From positions 1 through 28,287 of the forward strand of contig JAAZNS010000387.1 of NCBI GenBank assembly GCA_012798185.1: a DNA stretch of 28,287 bases, written 5' to 3'. Below the pieces are notes generated by a model. The model searched no databases, was not told the origin of the DNA, and saw only the letters and a list, made by a program, of their open reading frames with translations. Shown here in pieces: positions 8,492-16,585 of this stretch; within the stretch, counting starts at the first letter, position 1; every line of letters starts with the position of its first letter. Position numbers and translations under genes: made by a program. This stretch comes from Chloroflexota bacterium (GTDB lineage Bacteria; Chloroflexota; Anaerolineae; Anaerolineales; UBA4823).

Positions 8492-8503
8492 TTTACCGGT
8501 AAA
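8492..8503. promoter_or_regulatory. Perfect palindrome, candidate operator of the sugar operon
   Basis: TTTACCGGTAAA is a perfect 12-bp palindrome, 44-55 bp before the start codon of the solute-binding protein and downstream of the ROK regulator. The central CG and symmetric arms are typical of LacI-type sites, although the adjacent regulator is ROK-type. Function is inferred from position and symmetry only. Confidence 0.45.
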
Positions 8504-8593
8504 GCATATACCTGTTAGCAATGCATCATATTTGTTGTTTAAAATGGTTTCTTACGATTTTTCGTTCATTTCTCCTTTCTTTAAATATCAATT

Positions 8594-9793
8594 TCAAGAA
8601 AGTTTCCGCAACATATAATAATTCGCTGTGCGGTAAACCAGGTTCACAATTGAACCCATGACCGCGGCGCGGTAACCAAGCTTAGATGCGACCAAATTGA
8701 ACGAAAATGGAATGGAAGCAGAAACGCGTTGTTTTATTGGCTCGATCAATAAATCAGCTGAGCGTGCTACCCCGCCTCCCAGCACAATTAAATCGGGGTC
8801 ATAACAAACCGCAAGAGTCACAACAGCCAGGGATAATAAATCGATTGTTTCGTCAACGATTTGAAGCGCCCAGGGTTCCATCTGGCGGGCTTTATCAAAA
8901 ACATCCTCTGCGGTTAATGCGCTTAGTTGTTCTTCTGAAAGCGTTCCAGCAAGGGCTTTACGGGCGCGATCAGCAATGCCGGTGCCTGAAGCCAATGTTT
9001 CAAGGGGACCAAACCCCTGATGATTGCGGCCCTGCCCCAGGTGAGCTGTTGAGGGGAGCAAAAACCCCACCTCGCCTGCCGCGCCGTTCGAACCGCGGTA
9101 AACCGCGCCATCGATAATGATCCCTGCGCCAATGCCGGTTCCAACCGTGATCAGAGCCAGGTTATTGATCGCCTGCTTGCTGCCAAACCACATTTCACCC
9201 AGCGCTGCCAGATTGACATCATTATCCAGCACCACAGGAATATCAAATTTATTTTTCATTCGCTCAAATAAAGGAAATTCATACCATCCCAAAGCTGGCG
9301 AAGACAACACGATCCCTTGTTCAACATTGACTGTGGCAGGAATACCAACCCCAACGCCCAACAGGTTTTTCCCGATTGTATCTGCGCTTTTTACCAGTTG
9401 CATGATTATCCCCATCAGTAAATCGAAATTTTCATCGCTGTTGGAGCTGCGCGTAGGGACGTTGATTTCTTCGATAATTTCACCACTCAAATCTGCCAAT
9501 GCGCCGAACATTTTGGTGCCGCCGCAATCCACACCGATTGCCAGGTGAGCATGAGCATTGAACTCGACCAAGGCACGCCGCCGCCCACCGCTCCACTCTT
9601 TACGATCCACGGTTTTTAGTAATTGCTCGTTTAACAGCTCCTCGATGATTCGCATGACAGTAGGAAGGCTGATCTCAAGCCGTTCAGAAATTTCAGTGCG
9701 CGAGATTGGCCCTTCTCTGCGCAGCAAGTCGAGAACTGCAGTGCGGTTGATGTGGCGCAGATCGTTGGTGGTGATGGTTTTGGTAAATTTCAT
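8594..9793 (-). CDS. ROK-family transcriptional regulator (NagC/XylR type)
   Basis: 399 aa from the ATG at 9793, chosen because AAGGA stands just before it; an in-frame ATG at 9823 has no ribosome-binding site and would lie about where transcription should begin. Residues 12-62 form a winged helix-turn-helix (INRTAVLDLLRREGPISRTE, then ISERLEISLPTVMRIIEELL). The ROK domain starts near 84 with GVDCGGTKMFGAL and contains VLDNDVNLAALGEMWFG and VGTGIGAGIIIDG. The ROK zinc motif is absent: after GEVGFLLPS there is no HxxC or CxCGxxGC, and the stretch reads HLGQGRNHQGFGPLE. It is therefore a sugar-sensing repressor rather than a kinase, and most likely controls the operon that follows and its own gene. 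Confidence 0.9.
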   Translation of the reverse strand: MKFTKTITTNDLRHINRTAVLDLLRREGPISRTEISERLEISLPTVMRIIEELLNEQLLKTVDRKEWSGGRRRALVEFNAHAHLAIGVDCGGTKMFGALADLSGEIIEEINVPTRSSNSDENFDLLMGIIMQLVKSADTIGKNLLGVGVGIPATVNVEQGIVLSSPALGWYEFPLFERMKNKFDIPVVLDNDVNLAALGEMWFGSKQAINNLALITVGTGIGAGIIIDGAVYRGSNGAAGEVGFLLPSTAHLGQGRNHQGFGPLETLASGTGIADRARKALAGTLSEEQLSALTAEDVFDKARQMEPWALQIVDETIDLLSLAVVTLAVCYDPDLIVLGGGVARSADLLIEPIKQRVSASIPFSFNLVASKLGYRAAVMGSIVNLVYRTANYYMLRKLS

Positions 9794-9832
9794 AAAGTTC
9801 CTTTTAGAGGGCAAAAACAACATAATGGATAG

Positions 9833-9871
9833 ATTATATAATTACAGTCTGCTTGTAATACTTTCAGTCTG
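9833..9871 (-). promoter_or_regulatory. ROK regulator promoter region: TATAAT -10 and CAGTCTG direct repeats
   Basis: On the minus strand a consensus TATAAT lies at 9838-9833, placing transcription start near 9826, 33 bases before the chosen ATG. Two direct repeats, CAGTCTGcTTGT at 9845 and CAGTCTGaTTGT at 9865 (plus-strand reading), are exactly 20 bp apart, two helical turns, and overlap the -35 area. This fits an autoregulatory site. The -35 box itself is poor. Confidence 0.45.
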
Positions 9872-10286
9872 ATTGTTACTTTCTTATGTTAGCATATTTT
9901 TTTCAAAAGTCAAGCCGTTTGTGAGGGTTTTTAATATTTTTCCTTATCTCGTTTTTACCTGCTGCCGGCTCTATTTATAAAGACTAATGGGGAATAACCT
10001 CCTGCAATATTAATATTCCCCTGTTTTATATGCCAGTTTTATCTATTTGAATATAATGATAAATAGAAAGATTCTCATTACCCTATATAAGCATTTTGAC
10101 TTTGCTTCGATGATACTTTCCTCAATTTAAAAATTTTTCAGTCTTCGAAAATACTCAAGATCATCATTGCGTGATGTATTGATTGTTCGATTTCATTAAC
10201 GTGTGATTGGTTTGCTTTGGGTGACAACAATTTTTAAACAATTGCTGTCGTCTTGGTTTTCTTATTCATTACGAGGAGAAATCCTT
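9872..10286. other. Divergent intergenic region before the dockerin gene
   Basis: AT-rich and without a convincing frame. It holds two inverted repeats: GGGGAATA/TATTCCCC (9989-9996 and 10014-10021, 17-nt loop) and GACAACAATT/AATTGCTGTC (10223-10232 and 10240-10249, one mismatch). The second lies just before the AGGAG (10273-10277) of the dockerin gene. I could not pick a confident plus-strand promoter. Confidence 0.4.
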
Positions 10287-13200
10287 ATGCCGTATATTTA
10301 CATTTCCAAATTGGCAGCTGCACTTTTGATAACCGTTTTGTTGTTAGCCATCTTGGTCGTTGGGGCACTGGCGTATATTGGTGATATTAACCTCGACAGC
10401 CTGATCGATGGTTCAGACCTGGCTGTCATCAAACAAAACATAGGGACAGATCAAAATGACACTGGTTTCAATTGGTTTGCCGACCTGAACTTGGATAACA
10501 AAATTGATGCCGCAGACCTGGCTATCGCCGGGCGCAGTTGTGGCTCCGAACGAGCGATCCATTTCCCGCGCCAGGTATCCAATTCCGGTTCTGCCTTTGA
10601 ACAGGCATCCTGCCTCGATGGGCTTGACCGGATCAACATCATCTGGAGTTCTTCAAGCAAAGTGTATTTCAGCCGCCTAGACCGCTACGGCAACACCCTG
10701 GTCGATGATGTTTTGTTGGATAATGTTTCTTCTGCTGTTGATGTGGCAGTAGGGTGCGATGAAAACGGAAATGCCCATGCTATCTGGGACTGTCCGGAAG
10801 GGTTTTGCCAGGTACGCTTCGATTCCTGGGGTTACCCGGTTATCGAGCCATCAGTGGCATACAATCAGGATATTACCAACCAGCTCGCTATCGACCTGGA
10901 TTCAAATGGCGATCCGCATGTGTTCTTCGAAAAGGATTGGCGGAATGTTCAAACGTATGCCCATCTCGATACGGATGGAAAATTCATTCTGAGTACTCAG
11001 AGTACACTATCCGGTGAAAATAATACCACCACCCCTTATCGAGATATTGCTATGGATTCTACAGGCAATATCCATCTGATGTGGTATGAAACGCAAGGCC
11101 TCGACCGCATATATTACGCTCGCTATAGTGCTGGCGCTTCTCCCACTGTTATCGATACTATCATTGGTTACACAGGTTATGATGGAATTATCAATGGCTC
11201 TCGTGAACCTGCGATGGCTCTCGATTCCGATGGAAATGCTTTCATCCTTTATGCTAACGCCGATGACGAAAAACTTTATTTAGAAAAAATTTCCTCTGAT
11301 GGTACCACTCTCCTAAATGACTATGAAATTTTCCCGGAATGGGAAGTTGGCAGTTACACCCCCAAAAGCGAATTTTCACTGGACAGTTCGGGGTATTTGC
11401 ACTTGTTTTCCATCACAGCCTGGGGGCGAAGCGCCTATAAATCTGCTTATGGATCTTTCACCAACAACGGCGCTCCGGTTTATCCTATGCGGTGGCTGAT
11501 TTATGGCACTGCAGTCGATGAGCCTAATATCATGGTCGATTCATCGAATGATATCCATTTCACCTACAATCCCAATTACCCTAATAGCTATCCACCTTGC
11601 GCTGATAACAGCATGTGTTACCAGGGCACAGCCTTCGATGCAAATGCTTACAATCTCACCCTTAGTGACCCAGGCATCGATGCTGCTCACTTAACCTGGG
11701 AACCTCTGGTGGCGCGTTGGAATGCCCCTTTGGTGATTACCGCCACTGTGTTCAACGCCGGTTGGGTAGCATCGCCTCCTACTTACGTGCGGGTGGACAT
11801 CGAGGTAACCCCTGATACTGTGCTTGGACCGCCGGCACACATGGAAGTACCCATCCCTGCTATCTCTCCTTTCGGGAGTTACACTTTTACTGCCAACATT
11901 TCGCTACCCTCTACACCCATTGCCGGGCTGGGAGAAAAGGAATACCTGCGGCTGCTCCTGGAGGTGGATCATTATGCGTTGATCACTGAAACTACCGAAA
12001 CCAACAATATTCTCTCCATTCCTTTCCTAGTGCAAAAAATACCCACCAAAACAGGGTTGTTCCTCATGGTGCGCGATGACACCGATACCGTGCGCGGTGG
12101 CAGCGGAGAAGGGGTGAATATCGGGCTTGCCAGCATCGAGGGGGGAACATATTCCAAAAGTAATATTGCGGTTACCGAATATACGACCGTGTTGGGAAAC
12201 GATATCCCGGTCACTGAAGATGTCATCACCTACACTATCGGCTGGGAAGCACCAGGGTATGCAACCCCCTCAGATGTGGAAATTGGCATTAAACGTAACA
12301 CATCAGATCCCTATACCATCGATTACGTGAGCAGCAACACCGCTGTGTTGGTTACTGACCGCTGGGGCAGCTTGAGCGGAACCATCTCTAAAGCGGACGG
12401 GGGTGGAGTAGCACTGGAAGGTGCAAAGGTGCGTTTATCCGGGATGGGATTGTCCATCGAGGCAACCACAGATGTCAACGGTCAATACTCCCCTGCTACG
12501 CTGTCTGATCTTGGAAAGCTTATTCCAGGGATATATGATGTTCGTATCAGTTGCGCAGGTTATGCCCGGATTAGCGATACCGTGACTATCGATGCACTTG
12601 AAGACGATATTTTAAATAAAACCATGCAGCCCACCACCGATGCCTATATTCATGGCAGTGTGATCAACGATTTCGGTAACCCGGTGGTCAATGCCAATGT
12701 CAATGCCTGCGGAGCGACCACTGCGACCGATTCCCGGGGTGTTTTCGACCTAACCGCTAACGCCTCTTGTACGACCCTGCAAATAACCCGAACTTCATAC
12801 GCTAATCTCAACAAGACCATAAGACTCACCGCAGGGCTGGAATTGGACATCGGCGAACTGACCATGAATTTTGATCCACCCCTCAACGTTTTTTCCAAGA
12901 GTGACAAAGTCGGCAGTCGGGTCATAGATCAATCTACTGGCGGTTTGTTGCCCGAGCCACCTGAGGATGCCAATTGGCTACAAAAACAGATCTACAAGCA
13001 ATTCAAAAGTAAATTCTGGGCAGATTTCAAAATATATATCGTGTATGGCGCTTACGCTTATAACGCAGCCGCCGGATATAGTGGCGCTTCCGGCGATCAG
13101 CACATGAATTACATTCAACTTACTTTAGACCCTAAAACCTTCGAAGTCCATATGCTGCTCACCTCTGTAACATTCTCCGGTGCGCCAATTCCGGTACCGG

Positions 13201-13547
13201 TTGTGGATGATTCCGGCGAGACAACAGCTATCTTGTTAATCGAAGCCCGTCTGGTCAATACATCTAACGGACAGGTGATCAAAAAAGTTTATACCCCGTT
13301 GGAAGGAAGTGCTTCTGAGATCATCACAGATGACACTACAGTTACCTATGACTTTGACAGCGAATCGATCAGCGATTGGGATAACACCGAAGTTTGGTTG
13401 TATTACAAGATTGGAAAGAATGATGGAGGTTCTTTTGTCGGTATGCCTGGGCAGTTATACCAGCACGACTGTCAGATCATGAAGTTCAAATTAAGCACCC
13501 AGGATATTTGGATCGATTATGGCTTGGGCGATTTCCCATTGCCCTAA
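10287..13547 (+). CDS. Exported multi-domain protein with N-terminal dockerin, propeller-like repeats, CARDB-like and carboxypeptidase-regulatory-like domains
   Basis: 1086 aa from ATG 10287, preceded by GAGGAG; the longer frame from 10203 has no ribosome-binding site. A signal segment (8-29, ending GALA) is followed at once by a complete type-I-like dockerin (32-83). Both calcium loops are intact: DINLDSLIDGSDL and DLNLDNKIDAADL, with GS and AA at the partner-recognition positions. Residues 90-455 carry repeats of the kind DSxGNxHxxW (AIDLDSNGDPHVFF, AMDSTGNIHLMWY, ALDSDGNAFILY, SLDSSGYLHLFS), a likely beta-propeller. Next are a CARDB-like adhesive domain (about 455-585), a beta domain, two carboxypeptidase-regulatory-like beta-sandwiches (about 695-780 and 785-860), and an unrecognised C-terminal 210 residues. 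No catalytic domain is visible. The next gene encodes a cohesin, the natural partner of a dockerin. Role inferred: an extracellular scaffold or binding protein. Confidence 0.82.
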   Translation: MPYIYISKLAAALLITVLLLAILVVGALAYIGDINLDSLIDGSDLAVIKQNIGTDQNDTGFNWFADLNLDNKIDAADLAIAGRSCGSERAIHFPRQVSNSGSAFEQASCLDGLDRINIIWSSSSKVYFSRLDRYGNTLVDDVLLDNVSSAVDVAVGCDENGNAHAIWDCPEGFCQVRFDSWGYPVIEPSVAYNQDITNQLAIDLDSNGDPHVFFEKDWRNVQTYAHLDTDGKFILSTQSTLSGENNTTTPYRDIAMDSTGNIHLMWYETQGLDRIYYARYSAGASPTVIDTIIGYTGYDGIINGSREPAMALDSDGNAFILYANADDEKLYLEKISSDGTTLLNDYEIFPEWEVGSYTPKSEFSLDSSGYLHLFSITAWGRSAYKSAYGSFTNNGAPVYPMRWLIYGTAVDEPNIMVDSSNDIHFTYNPNYPNSYPPCADNSMCYQGTAFDANAYNLTLSDPGIDAAHLTWEPLVARWNAPLVITATVFNAGWVASPPTYVRVDIEVTPDTVLGPPAHMEVPIPAISPFGSYTFTANISLPSTPIAGLGEKEYLRLLLEVDHYALITETTETNNILSIPFLVQKIPTKTGLFLMVRDDTDTVRGGSGEGVNIGLASIEGGTYSKSNIAVTEYTTVLGNDIPVTEDVITYTIGWEAPGYATPSDVEIGIKRNTSDPYTIDYVSSNTAVLVTDRWGSLSGTISKADGGGVALEGAKVRLSGMGLSIEATTDVNGQYSPATLSDLGKLIPGIYDVRISCAGYARISDTVTIDALEDDILNKTMQPTTDAYIHGSVINDFGNPVVNANVNACGATTATDSRGVFDLTANASCTTLQITRTSYANLNKTIRLTAGLELDIGELTMNFDPPLNVFSKSDKVGSRVIDQSTGGLLPEPPEDANWLQKQIYKQFKSKFWADFKIYIVYGAYAYNAAAGYSGASGDQHMNYIQLTLDPKTFEVHMLLTSVTFSGAPIPVPVVDDSGETTAILLIEARLVNTSNGQVIKKVYTPLEGSASEIITDDTTVTYDFDSESISDWDNTEVWLYYKIGKNDGGSFVGMPGQLYQHDCQIMKFKLSTQDIWIDYGLGDFPLP

Positions 13548-13575
13548 GCGGCGCACCAACGAAAGGAGAAAAATC

Positions 13576-14181
13576 ATGACCCGAAAACTCTTCCTGGTTA
13601 TCCTGATAATCGCCTTCGCCGGGGCAGCCGCTTTATTATTGACTCACCAGGGTGTTAGCGCCACGCCGCAATTGGGATGTAAACCTGCCGTTTTTACCGT
13701 AAAAACCGGGCAGATATTTTATTACACAGTAGCTGTGACCGATACTACGGATGTATATGCCTGGCAGTTTGATATGTCTTACAATCCCACATATTTGGAA
13801 TTTATTGGCGCCTACCCCGGAGATCATTTAAGATCGGATAGCGCAGGGAATTATTTCGTTCAACCGGTTGTAACCTCTAATGAGGTGCAATTAGTAGCCA
13901 ATACCCGTCTTAGTAAAAATGTAGGGATAAATGGCAGCGGCTATTTAGCGCACCTATATTTTCGGGCTAAAAAAGCTACCACCGGGGTGAACAGCACGAT
14001 CAATGATCACATGATCGTGAACCGTAATGCGCTGAATGTGACCTATAGTTCCTATAACAGCTTTCGCTGTAAGGTGATCATCAGCGACAGTGCCCCGATA
14101 TACGTCCAACCGCCCGTGGGATTCTTAACAAATATGCCGGTCATTATAAAATCGCCTAATTTTTTGGTTTTTTTAAGATAG
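13576..14181 (+). CDS. Small exported cohesin-domain protein
   Basis: 201 aa. ATG 13576 has a strong ribosome-binding site (AAAGGAG); it lies 28 bp after the dockerin gene in the same direction, so the two are co-transcribed. A signal peptide (LFLVILIIAFAGAAALLL... VSA) is followed by a cohesin-type beta-sandwich (about 32-165). This includes FTVKTGQIFYYTVAVTDTTD, VYAWQFDMSYNPTYLEFIGA and GSGYLAHLYFRAKKATTGVN, the usual start, second-strand and C-terminal signatures. There are no S-layer, sortase or further cohesin modules; the last 35 residues (IYVQPPVGFLTN ... FLVFLR) are hydrophobic. Role: bind the dockerin of the neighbour outside the cell. The C-terminus is coded by T-rich sequence and could be shifted by an indel. 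The 3' end overlaps the convergent lipoprotein gene by nine bases. Confidence 0.8.
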   Translation: MTRKLFLVILIIAFAGAAALLLTHQGVSATPQLGCKPAVFTVKTGQIFYYTVAVTDTTDVYAWQFDMSYNPTYLEFIGAYPGDHLRSDSAGNYFVQPVVTSNEVQLVANTRLSKNVGINGSGYLAHLYFRAKKATTGVNSTINDHMIVNRNALNVTYSSYNSFRCKVIISDSAPIYVQPPVGFLTNMPVIIKSPNFLVFLR

Positions 14182-14712
14182 GACCAGCATTACCATCACA
14201 ATGCGTTCGGTTTCATCAATTGATATGATCGCGATAGAAAGGACATCTCTCCCCTTCGTAAACATAACCAATTGATTACCGTTATCGCCTATCCCTGCCG
14301 ATACGAAGCTCCATCCCAACAAAGCTAGCTGGCGAGTGTAATAATCCTGGATAGCGGCAGTATTTCCCCGGGTTGCGAAGCGATAACTTTTACCATCCGG
14401 GGCTTCCTCTCCGGCAAAGGCATTGGGCATCACCGGGATGCCTTTCCATTCTCTTGCTGCTTTTCCGGTGGGAATAAGGTTGTGCAAATCGGCGGTTAGT
14501 GGTGTGGAAGTGGCAGTTGCCGGTATTTGTGTTGGCGTTGTGCCAGGCATTGACGTGCGTGTTGGTGTGGGTAATGGAAGAGGCGTTGATGTATAGGTCA
14601 CTGATGTCGGGTTTACAGCAGTTGAAGAGGGCATGGCGGTTTGTTGAGGTGTGCTGCAAGCCGAACAAATGCCACCCAACACTAATAAAGAGACGACCCA
14701 TTTTTGGAGCAT
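14173..14712 (-). CDS. Hypothetical lipoprotein with Pro/Thr-rich linker
   Basis: 179 aa from ATG 14712, chosen because AAAGGG precedes it and because the signal peptide then begins properly (MLQKWVVSLLVLGG). An upstream in-frame ATG (14736) has no ribosome-binding site. The likely lipidated Cys is in CSAC, followed by about 55 residues rich in Thr, Pro and Ser, a cell-wall-spanning type linker. The folded part (EWKGIPVMPNAFAGEE ... YYTRQLALLGWSFV ... LVMFTKGRDVLSIAI) resembles a small uncharacterised domain common in Chloroflexota lipoproteins; that resemblance is from memory. I cannot assign a function. It is convergent with the cohesin gene. Confidence 0.7.
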   Translation of the reverse strand: MLQKWVVSLLVLGGICSACSTPQQTAMPSSTAVNPTSVTYTSTPLPLPTPTRTSMPGTTPTQIPATATSTPLTADLHNLIPTGKAAREWKGIPVMPNAFAGEEAPDGKSYRFATRGNTAAIQDYYTRQLALLGWSFVSAGIGDNGNQLVMFTKGRDVLSIAIISIDETERIVMVMLVLS

Positions 14713-14785
14713 AGATTGCCCTTTATTACTATTCATATTGACGATTTTGGACTCTTTCTCCTATGTCTATCATATCAAGAGACAG

Positions 14786-15250
14786 TTATAAATGATAGTC
14801 CCCGGAGGCTTCAGGTTGATACAATATCTGCTTGATCCGTAATCGTCGTTTTCCGGAAGGAACATCCCATACAACAGTATCTCCCACCTCATATCCTAGT
14901 ATGGCAGTTCCTATGGGTGCCAGTATAGAGATTTTTCCCTGTCCGATGTCGGCATCTTCCGGAAAAACCAATGTATATGTTTCGTCTTCGCCTGTGTCAA
15001 GATCTTCTAGGCGTACGGTTGAATTCATGGTGACTACATTTTTTGGTATATCTCGGGAAGAAACGACTTCGGCACGATCCAGCTCCTTTTGCAGCATTTC
15101 GAGATATTCGCTGTCGCAGTATTGGCTGTGATATGCGTCTTGCAGAAGTTTCCTCAAGCGCTCCAGGTCAAACTGCGTAATAAAGATTGATTGTTTACCC
15201 ATCATATCATCCCGCAATATAGTGTCTGACTTGTTGAAGATAAAATTCAT
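14786..15250 (-). CDS. rnk: Rnk/GreA-family RNA polymerase-binding factor
   Basis: 154 aa from ATG 15250. The family start is more like IFITQFDLERLRKLL, so initiation at the ATG pair 15205/15202 (138-139 aa) is equally possible; neither has a strong ribosome-binding site. The N-terminal part is a short helical hairpin (about 18-60). The C-terminal part is the GreA/GreB-type FKBP-like domain: VVTMNSTVRLEDLDTGED, YTLVFPEDAD, SILAPIGTAILGYEVGD, then VPSGKRRLRIKQILYQPEA. The short coiled coil and overall length match Rnk-type regulators, which bind RNA polymerase without cleavage-stimulating activity, rather than GreA with its long coiled coil. The gene stands alone. Confidence 0.8.
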   Translation of the reverse strand: MNFIFNKSDTILRDDMMGKQSIFITQFDLERLRKLLQDAYHSQYCDSEYLEMLQKELDRAEVVSSRDIPKNVVTMNSTVRLEDLDTGEDETYTLVFPEDADIGQGKISILAPIGTAILGYEVGDTVVWDVPSGKRRLRIKQILYQPEASGDYHL

Positions 15251-15415
15251 GATTGTTTTTCAATTATGATTCTACCTTATCCTGTATCAAATAATAAACT
15301 CTATTGGTGGATAGGGCTAAGGATTCCCGCAGAAATTAGTGCATACAAAACAATCACAATTTGGGAAAACCCATCCATATGCCTGGTTTATCGATTCTCT
15401 TATGATGGGAAATAA

Positions 15416-16438
15416 TTAAAATAATTCCGGCGATACCAAAACAACATTGCCGGTTACTTTACCGCTTTCCAGGAGAGCGTTGGCTTGTGCTGCTTCCCAA
15501 AGGGGGAATTTCTTCTCGATGATTGGCTTGATCTTTCCCTCTTGATATAACTTAAAGATCGTAGCCCAATCTTCATAATAAGGTTTTGGATCGCCGATAA
15601 AATAGGTTGAGGTGCCGTATAACTTCATGGATTTACCGTTTGGTAACATGTTGACCGCCGCAAAAATCCCCAGCACCTGCAATAAGTTGGGAAATCCTCC
15701 AGCTGGCTCGCCGAAACAGACCAGCCTGCCGCCGCGGCGTAGCAGTGATAAGGCGCGTCGAATGCCATCAACATTCGTCATCCCATCCAAAACCACATCG
15801 ACGCCCGCGGGTTCGGACTGGCGGATCACCTCCGCGAAATCCTGGGTGTGGTAATCGATTGGTATCGCACGATATTCTTGTAGAATAGCGTGTTTATTGG
15901 CGGAAGCCACCGCGTACATTTGCAACCCGGCAATTTTGCCCAATTGTAGCAGAGCTGTACCAATGCCCCCACTGGCGCCAATGATCAGTGTCTTTTCCCC
16001 TGCTTTCACTCTGGCGGAGCGGTGCATGGCTTGGTACGCCACGATGTAATTCAAAATTAGAGGGACAGCTTCTCCCGGATCTACATCTTTGGGGACGGGG
16101 ATCAAGCGGTCGCTTTTCCAGTACAAATACTCGCTGTAACCGTGGATGACTGTCAACGCGCCAACCCAGTCGCCAACAGCAACCTCACTGACGCCTTCGC
16201 CGATGGCATCCACGACGCCGATAATTGAGTAGCCTGGGGTGAAAGGCACTTTTTGTCCCAAAGGGGTGCCGCTATATAACGCTTTCCCGCTACGGGCAGT
16301 GATATCAGGGCGGGACACCGAGGCTGCCAGGATTTTAACGCGGGCTTCCCCTGCTTTGGGTTCGTGCAGTTCGTCTTCTATGACCTGGAGCACCTCCGGT
16401 CCGCCAAATTTTGTTGCAACGATTCGTTTATATTTCAT
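15416..16438 (-). CDS. Zinc-independent NADPH:quinone oxidoreductase / MDR-superfamily dehydrogenase
   Basis: 340 aa. The GroES-like N-terminal half (KILAASVSRPDITARSGKAL, FTPGYSIIGVVDAIGEGV, VGDWVGAL) and the Rossmann half with GASGGIG (154-160) are complete. No structural or catalytic zinc ligands are seen, so this is the quinone-reductase branch, which reduces quinones or enals with NADPH. Later motifs include GVDVVLDGMTN, LLRRGGRLVCFGEPAG and the closing KFPLWEAAQANALLESGKVTGNVVL. Start: GAGAAG stands nine bases before the ATG. It lies 147 bp after a TetR repressor gene on the same strand and is its likely target. Confidence 0.9.
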   Translation of the reverse strand: MKYKRIVATKFGGPEVLQVIEDELHEPKAGEARVKILAASVSRPDITARSGKALYSGTPLGQKVPFTPGYSIIGVVDAIGEGVSEVAVGDWVGALTVIHGYSEYLYWKSDRLIPVPKDVDPGEAVPLILNYIVAYQAMHRSARVKAGEKTLIIGASGGIGTALLQLGKIAGLQMYAVASANKHAILQEYRAIPIDYHTQDFAEVIRQSEPAGVDVVLDGMTNVDGIRRALSLLRRGGRLVCFGEPAGGFPNLLQVLGIFAAVNMLPNGKSMKLYGTSTYFIGDPKPYYEDWATIFKLYQEGKIKPIIEKKFPLWEAAQANALLESGKVTGNVVLVSPELF

Positions 16439-16585
16439 AATCTTCTCGAAAAATTTTCATTAAATTTTTATAGAAGGCAGGATAGCATGTTTTTTAAATT
16501 TTTTCGTTTGCTTTCTTTTAAGTAAATAACACCATATTTCTTGATAGATTATCATATAAAAACTTGACAATTTAGTTTGGCACGC

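Noticed and set aside
10203..10286. Longer start for the dockerin protein
   Set aside because: No ribosome-binding site there, and it would put 28 residues before a normal signal segment; ATG 10287 has GAGGAG.
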